This document shows, one piece after another, positions 4,645-6,971 of a stretch of DNA of 6,971 nt. The notes under the pieces are model-generated. The model worked only from the letters and a program-made list of their open reading frames with translations, did no database searches and was not told the origin of the DNA. This DNA comes from Methanobrevibacter sp. (GTDB lineage: Archaea; Methanobacteriota; Methanobacteria; Methanobacteriales; Methanobacteriaceae): NCBI GenBank assembly GCA_017652345.1, contig JAGCBE010000280.1, forward strand, positions 1 through 6,971. The letters run 5' to 3'. Each line of letters opens with the position of its first letter. Positions within the stretch are counted from its first letter, which is position 1. The position numbers and the translations under genes are program-made.

Positions 4645-5191
4645 ATAATTGAACACTGTTAATAATGAAATCAAAAGTACCTAACTTATTTTCGAATTCA
4701 GATTCCGGTGCAGAACATAATATGACATAAATGTCTGACCCTTTTGGAATCCAAATAGCTTTATGCTGTTTTGTTTGATTGTTTGCCACAGAAGTGTAAT
4801 CCGCTTCCATAGCCGCTTGATCATTAAAGGTAACATTTCCCATAAATAAAATGTTAAAATCAGAATTACGAGCCAATGTATTGTAATTGGAAGTGAATTC
4901 AGATTGTAGAGATCTGGCATTTGATTTCTTTTCAATATTCACATTAACACTATTAAATCCTGCGGAATCCTTATAATTAGGGTCTGCAATTGCTAAAACA
5001 GTTTCATTAGAGTTGGACTTTGCAGAAACCCAATTCCCAGGCATTGATAAAGATATTCCATTTTCAGAATAATCCACTGATTGCTTTGAAAGGTCCTCTC
5101 CATTATCAGTGCTTATAGGATTATTTATAAAAAATGAAACACCTACAATCAATAAAATTAATATTAATCCGATACCAATAATTTTTTTCAT
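4643..5191 (-). CDS. Small membrane-anchored PsbP-like protein, function unknown
   Basis: This 182-residue protein has a short positive N-terminus (MKK) and one hydrophobic segment (about 4-22), an uncleaved anchor or signal. There is no lipobox cysteine, so it is probably held outside the membrane by the N-terminal helix. The exported part (about 38-182) has the look of the PsbP/Mog1-like alpha-beta fold: YSENGISLSMPGNW at 41-54, a central Asn-rich strand-helix region, and a C-terminal IWIPKGSDIYVILCSAP plus FDFIINSVQL. The PsbP assignment is by pattern only. The start used is the ATG at 5189-5191, because GGAG (5202-5199) lies seven bases before it; upstream TTG and ATG codons at 5222-5227 have no such site. 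The gene follows the Ser-rich membrane protein by 41 bases on the same strand and is probably its operon partner at the cell surface. Confidence 0.7.
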   Translation of the reverse strand: MKKIIGIGLILILLIVGVSFFINNPISTDNGEDLSKQSVDYSENGISLSMPGNWVSAKSNSNETVLAIADPNYKDSAGFNSVNVNIEKKSNARSLQSEFTSNYNTLARNSDFNILFMGNVTFNDQAAMEADYTSVANNQTKQHKAIWIPKGSDIYVILCSAPESEFENKLGTFDFIINSVQL

Positions 5192-5198
5192 ATCATAT

Positions 5199-5202
5199 CT
5201 CC
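5199..5202 (-). promoter_or_regulatory. Ribosome binding site deciding the PsbP-like start
   Basis: GGAG on the minus strand, seven bases before ATG 5191. It rules against the longer reading that would begin at 5227. A T7 run (5209-5203) immediately precedes it, which could allow partial termination between the two operon genes. Confidence 0.6.
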
Positions 5203-5232
5203 AAAAAAATAATAATAGCACCATCAATTAAC

Positions 5233-6006
5233 TTACTCTTCAGTTCCTCCAGAACTGCCTCCAGAAGAACCACCATCAGAAGAACCGCCTCCAGAACTGC
5301 CGCCTGAAGATCCACCACTAGATGAACCGCCATCAGAGCTTCCGCCAGAAGAACCTCCACTTGAAGATCCACCGCTAGAGGATCCTCCACTTGAACTGCC
5401 TCCAGAACTTGATGAGCTGGAAGAGCTGGAACTTGAGTCACTAATAGAGGAACTGCTTGAAGATGAACTTGAATCATCTGAAGAACCGTATGTAGTGGTA
5501 TTTGAGTAAGATTTTGTATAATTGTAACTGAGAGACTTGTTTACCTTAACTTCAGGAAAAGCAGTGTCATTAATAGTTGCACCTGCAGATAGCATACCGC
5601 CAACATCACTATCTAAACCTATGCTGGACATTCCAAAGGTAATTCCTGCACCAAATGCTACAAGCAAGAATACAACTGCCAATGCAATATACCATGGACT
5701 GGTACTTGAAGACTCTTCCGGTTTTTTTGATACTGTATAAGTCTCAGGATTATGAATATATTTACGTACTAGTTTTTCCTTTTCTTCTCTGTACTTTTGA
5801 GAATCATCATATCTTGACTTGATTGAGGAAGGAGTTTCTTCTTTTCCTTGCATCGCACGAATTCTATCACTAACTTCAATAGTTTCAATCTTATGCCTAT
5901 ACTGGTCAGACAAATAAAGGTATTTCTCTTCAGAAATCAAACCAGCTTCGTAATCCCTTTCAAGATTGCTTAAAATCTGCATAAGCTTTTTCCTATCTGG
6001 ATTCAT
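5233..6006 (-). CDS. Single-span membrane protein with Ser/Gly-repeat tail, function unknown
   Basis: This 257-residue protein belongs to no family I can name with confidence. Residues 1-50 form a helical, charged cytoplasmic domain. Within it LERDYEAGLISEEKYLYLSD (15-34) resembles the short SHOCT-type helical motif (L..L...G.IS..EY). A basic/acidic linker (51-103) follows, then one membrane span (about 105-127, with YIALAVVFLLVAFGAG). The outside part has four N-glycosylation sequons (N146-D-T, N156-K-S, N162-Y-T, N169-T-T) and a low-complexity tail (175-257): first two poly-Ser blocks, then SSSGG/SSGG repeats with occasional Asp, ending GGTEE. It looks like a surface or pseudomurein-spanning stalk. 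The ATG is set by AGGAGG (6018-6013), six bases upstream. It is the first gene of a likely two-gene operon with the PsbP-like protein. As a low-complexity protein it will attract false database hits. Confidence 0.8.
   Translation of the reverse strand: MNPDRKKLMQILSNLERDYEAGLISEEKYLYLSDQYRHKIETIEVSDRIRAMQGKEETPSSIKSRYDDSQKYREEKEKLVRKYIHNPETYTVSKKPEESSSTSPWYIALAVVFLLVAFGAGITFGMSSIGLDSDVGGMLSAGATINDTAFPEVKVNKSLSYNYTKSYSNTTTYGSSDDSSSSSSSSSISDSSSSSSSSSSSGGSSSGGSSSGGSSSGGSSGGSSDGGSSSGGSSGGSSGGGSSDGGSSGGSSGGTEE
5236..5484 (-). repeat. Coding repeat tract: poly-Ser then SSSGG units
   Basis: The tract encodes residues 175-257. The poly-Ser part (to about 5404) mixes five serine codons (TCT, TCA, TCC, AGT, AGC) without a regular order. 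The SSSGG part (5236-5403) repeats with a 15-base period, also with mixed codons. The mixed codons suggest that the protein composition is kept by selection rather than by recent DNA slippage. Confidence 0.85.
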
Positions 6007-6012
6007 ACTTCT

Positions 6013-6018
6013 CCTCCT
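6013..6018 (-). promoter_or_regulatory. Ribosome binding site of the Ser-rich membrane protein
   Basis: AGGAGG on the minus strand, six bases before ATG 6006; a near-complete Shine-Dalgarno match that fixes the start. Confidence 0.85.
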
Positions 6019-6096
6019 AATATCGATTGAATAAATTAATACTATATATTAAAAATATCAAACTTTCATCATTTTTATATATTTATATTATATTAA

Positions 6097-6108
6097 TATA
6101 TAAATTTC
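6097..6108 (-). promoter_or_regulatory. BRE/TATA promoter of the surface operon
   Basis: The minus strand reads GAAATTTATATA (6108-6097), a textbook BRE followed by TATA. The expected start is near 6075, leaving a leader of about 70 bases that carries the AGGAGG site. A weaker TATA-like AATATATAG (6050-6042) could give a shorter leader. Confidence 0.55.
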
Positions 6109-6201
6109 ATATTTAATAAATTATACTAAATGAAAAGTTAAAAAATAGATAAAATTTTAAAAAATTCTATGAATAAAAATTAGATAAAATCATTGAATTT
6201 T

Positions 6202-6207
6202 AAAAAA
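6202..6207 (-). terminator. Candidate T-tract terminator of pheA
   Basis: A run of six T's on the minus strand follows the pheA stop by 19 bases, and another T6 run lies at 6164-6159. No clear hairpin precedes them. Archaeal RNA polymerase can end at such U tracts, so a transcript end here is likely but not well defined. Confidence 0.35.
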
Positions 6208-6226
6208 TAGACATGAAACGAGAAAA

Positions 6227-6971
6227 TCATTTGAATAAATCTTCACTAAATACAGGATAAGAACCTAAAATCTTAAAGAATGAAGTATTATCCTCTAAAT
6301 CTTTTAAAATACGTCCTATATCATCATCCAATCTATGTCCTTCAAGATCTATGAAGAATATGTAATGACCTAATCCTTCTTTGGAAGGTCTGGATTCGAT
6401 TTTAGTCAAGTTTACATCATTCTCTGCAAAGAGACCTAAAAGCTCGAAAAGTCCCCCTGGCTTATCCTCAAACAATGAAAATGAAATTGAAGTCTTGTCA
6501 TTTCCTGTTATCGGAGAATCCTCATTATCCAAAACAACAAAACGGGTTTCATTGTTGAAATTCTCCTGAATGTTTGTATCAATTACCTTCAATCCATACA
6601 ATTCCGCTGCCTTCAATGTTCCAATAGCTGCATCCTCACCTGTTTCTGCAACCCTTTTAGCAGCTGCTGCAGTGCTTAGGGTGTAATGGGCGGTTATTCC
6701 GTGCCTTTCCAAATAAGGCTGGCATTGGCCTAAAGCCTGTGAATGTGAATAAACATTTTCCACTTCATCTACAGTCATCTCCTTAGCAGCCAATAGATTA
6801 TGATTGATTGGAATGACAATCTCGTTTTTGATCTTCAAGTCAAAATTATGAATCAAGGAATCCAAAGTCAAGCTAACTGGACCTTCAATGGAATTTTCAA
6901 TCGGTACAATACCGCATACGCATTCTCCGCTTTCAACAGCACCCATAACCTGCTGTATTGAACAGTAGGAA
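6227..6971 (-). CDS. pheA: Prephenate dehydratase, 5' end beyond right edge
   Basis: The reading frame is open to the window edge: eight codons (SYCSIQQV) precede the first in-frame ATG at 6946. They align with the family, so that ATG is internal and the gene is truncated, probably lacking about 25-30 residues. The enzyme converts prephenate to phenylpyruvate with loss of water and CO2, a committed step to phenylalanine, in the cytoplasm. Counting from the internal Met, the catalytic domain shows VPIENSIEG (14-22), SHSQALGQC (67-75) and the active-site TRFVVL (134-139). The regulatory ACT domain shows GGLFELL (164-170) and ESRPSKEGLGHY (184-195), where phenylalanine normally binds for feedback inhibition. 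It is a monofunctional archaeal type without a chorismate mutase domain in the part seen. TGA at 6229-6227 ends the gene, and the surface operon follows about 220 bases on. Confidence 0.95.
   Translation of the reverse strand, partial: SYCSIQQVMGAVESGECVCGIVPIENSIEGPVSLTLDSLIHNFDLKIKNEIVIPINHNLLAAKEMTVDEVENVYSHSQALGQCQPYLERHGITAHYTLSTAAAAKRVAETGEDAAIGTLKAAELYGLKVIDTNIQENFNNETRFVVLDNEDSPITGNDKTSISFSLFEDKPGGLFELLGLFAENDVNLTKIESRPSKEGLGHYIFFIDLEGHRLDDDIGRILKDLEDNTSFFKILGSYPVFSEDLFK

Noticed and set aside
5193..5477. Long Val/Leu/Ala-rich minus-strand frame across the Ser/Gly tract
   Set aside because: It is an alternate frame of the 15-base coding repeat, with no start signal; the Ser/Gly frame has membrane and domain structure and a strong ribosome site.

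Overview
The window is an AT-rich stretch of archaeal chromosome. A Nop5 gene followed by fibrillarin, an archaeal-type fused CoaBC, GAAA/TTTATATA (BRE/TATA) promoters, GGAGG- and GGTGA-type ribosome binding sites and very AT-rich spacers together point to a gut or rumen methanogen of the Methanobrevibacter type. The genus is inferred from protein flavour and base composition and has not been tested by a search.

Layout. At the left edge is the 5' end of pyrD (minus strand, pyrimidine synthesis), divergent from nop5 and flpA (plus strand), the core protein and the methyltransferase of the C/D-box RNP that 2'-O-methylates rRNA and tRNA. A convergent spacer of about 970 bases then separates flpA from coaBC (minus strand, coenzyme A synthesis). 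Further right on the minus strand lies a two-gene cell-surface operon. Its first gene encodes a membrane protein with a long Ser/Gly tail and its second a small anchored PsbP-like protein. The right edge holds most of pheA (minus strand, phenylalanine synthesis), cut off at its 5' end. The metabolic genes are ordinary housekeeping genes with intact motifs.

The most unusual part is the convergent spacer at 2337-3308. It needs no promoter for its neighbours, yet carries one of the best BRE/TATA boxes in the window (2793-2808). About 26 bases downstream begins a roughly 100-base unit that can fold into a long two-part hairpin ending in seven T's. The stem pairs fully only as plus-strand RNA (a G-U pair that becomes an A-C mismatch on the other strand), and its loop carries a repeated CACTC(C)ATAA motif. 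I read it as a probable orphan small RNA gene that I do not recognise. An odd-length palindrome centred on AGTATTACT occurs three times in this spacer, once directly upstream of the small RNA promoter.

The other item of interest is the surface operon: a cytoplasmic helical domain, one membrane span, four N-glycosylation sequons and an SSSGG-repeat tail, followed by a PsbP-like protein and a strong hairpin/T-tract terminator that begins inside the stop codon. coaBC ends the same way.
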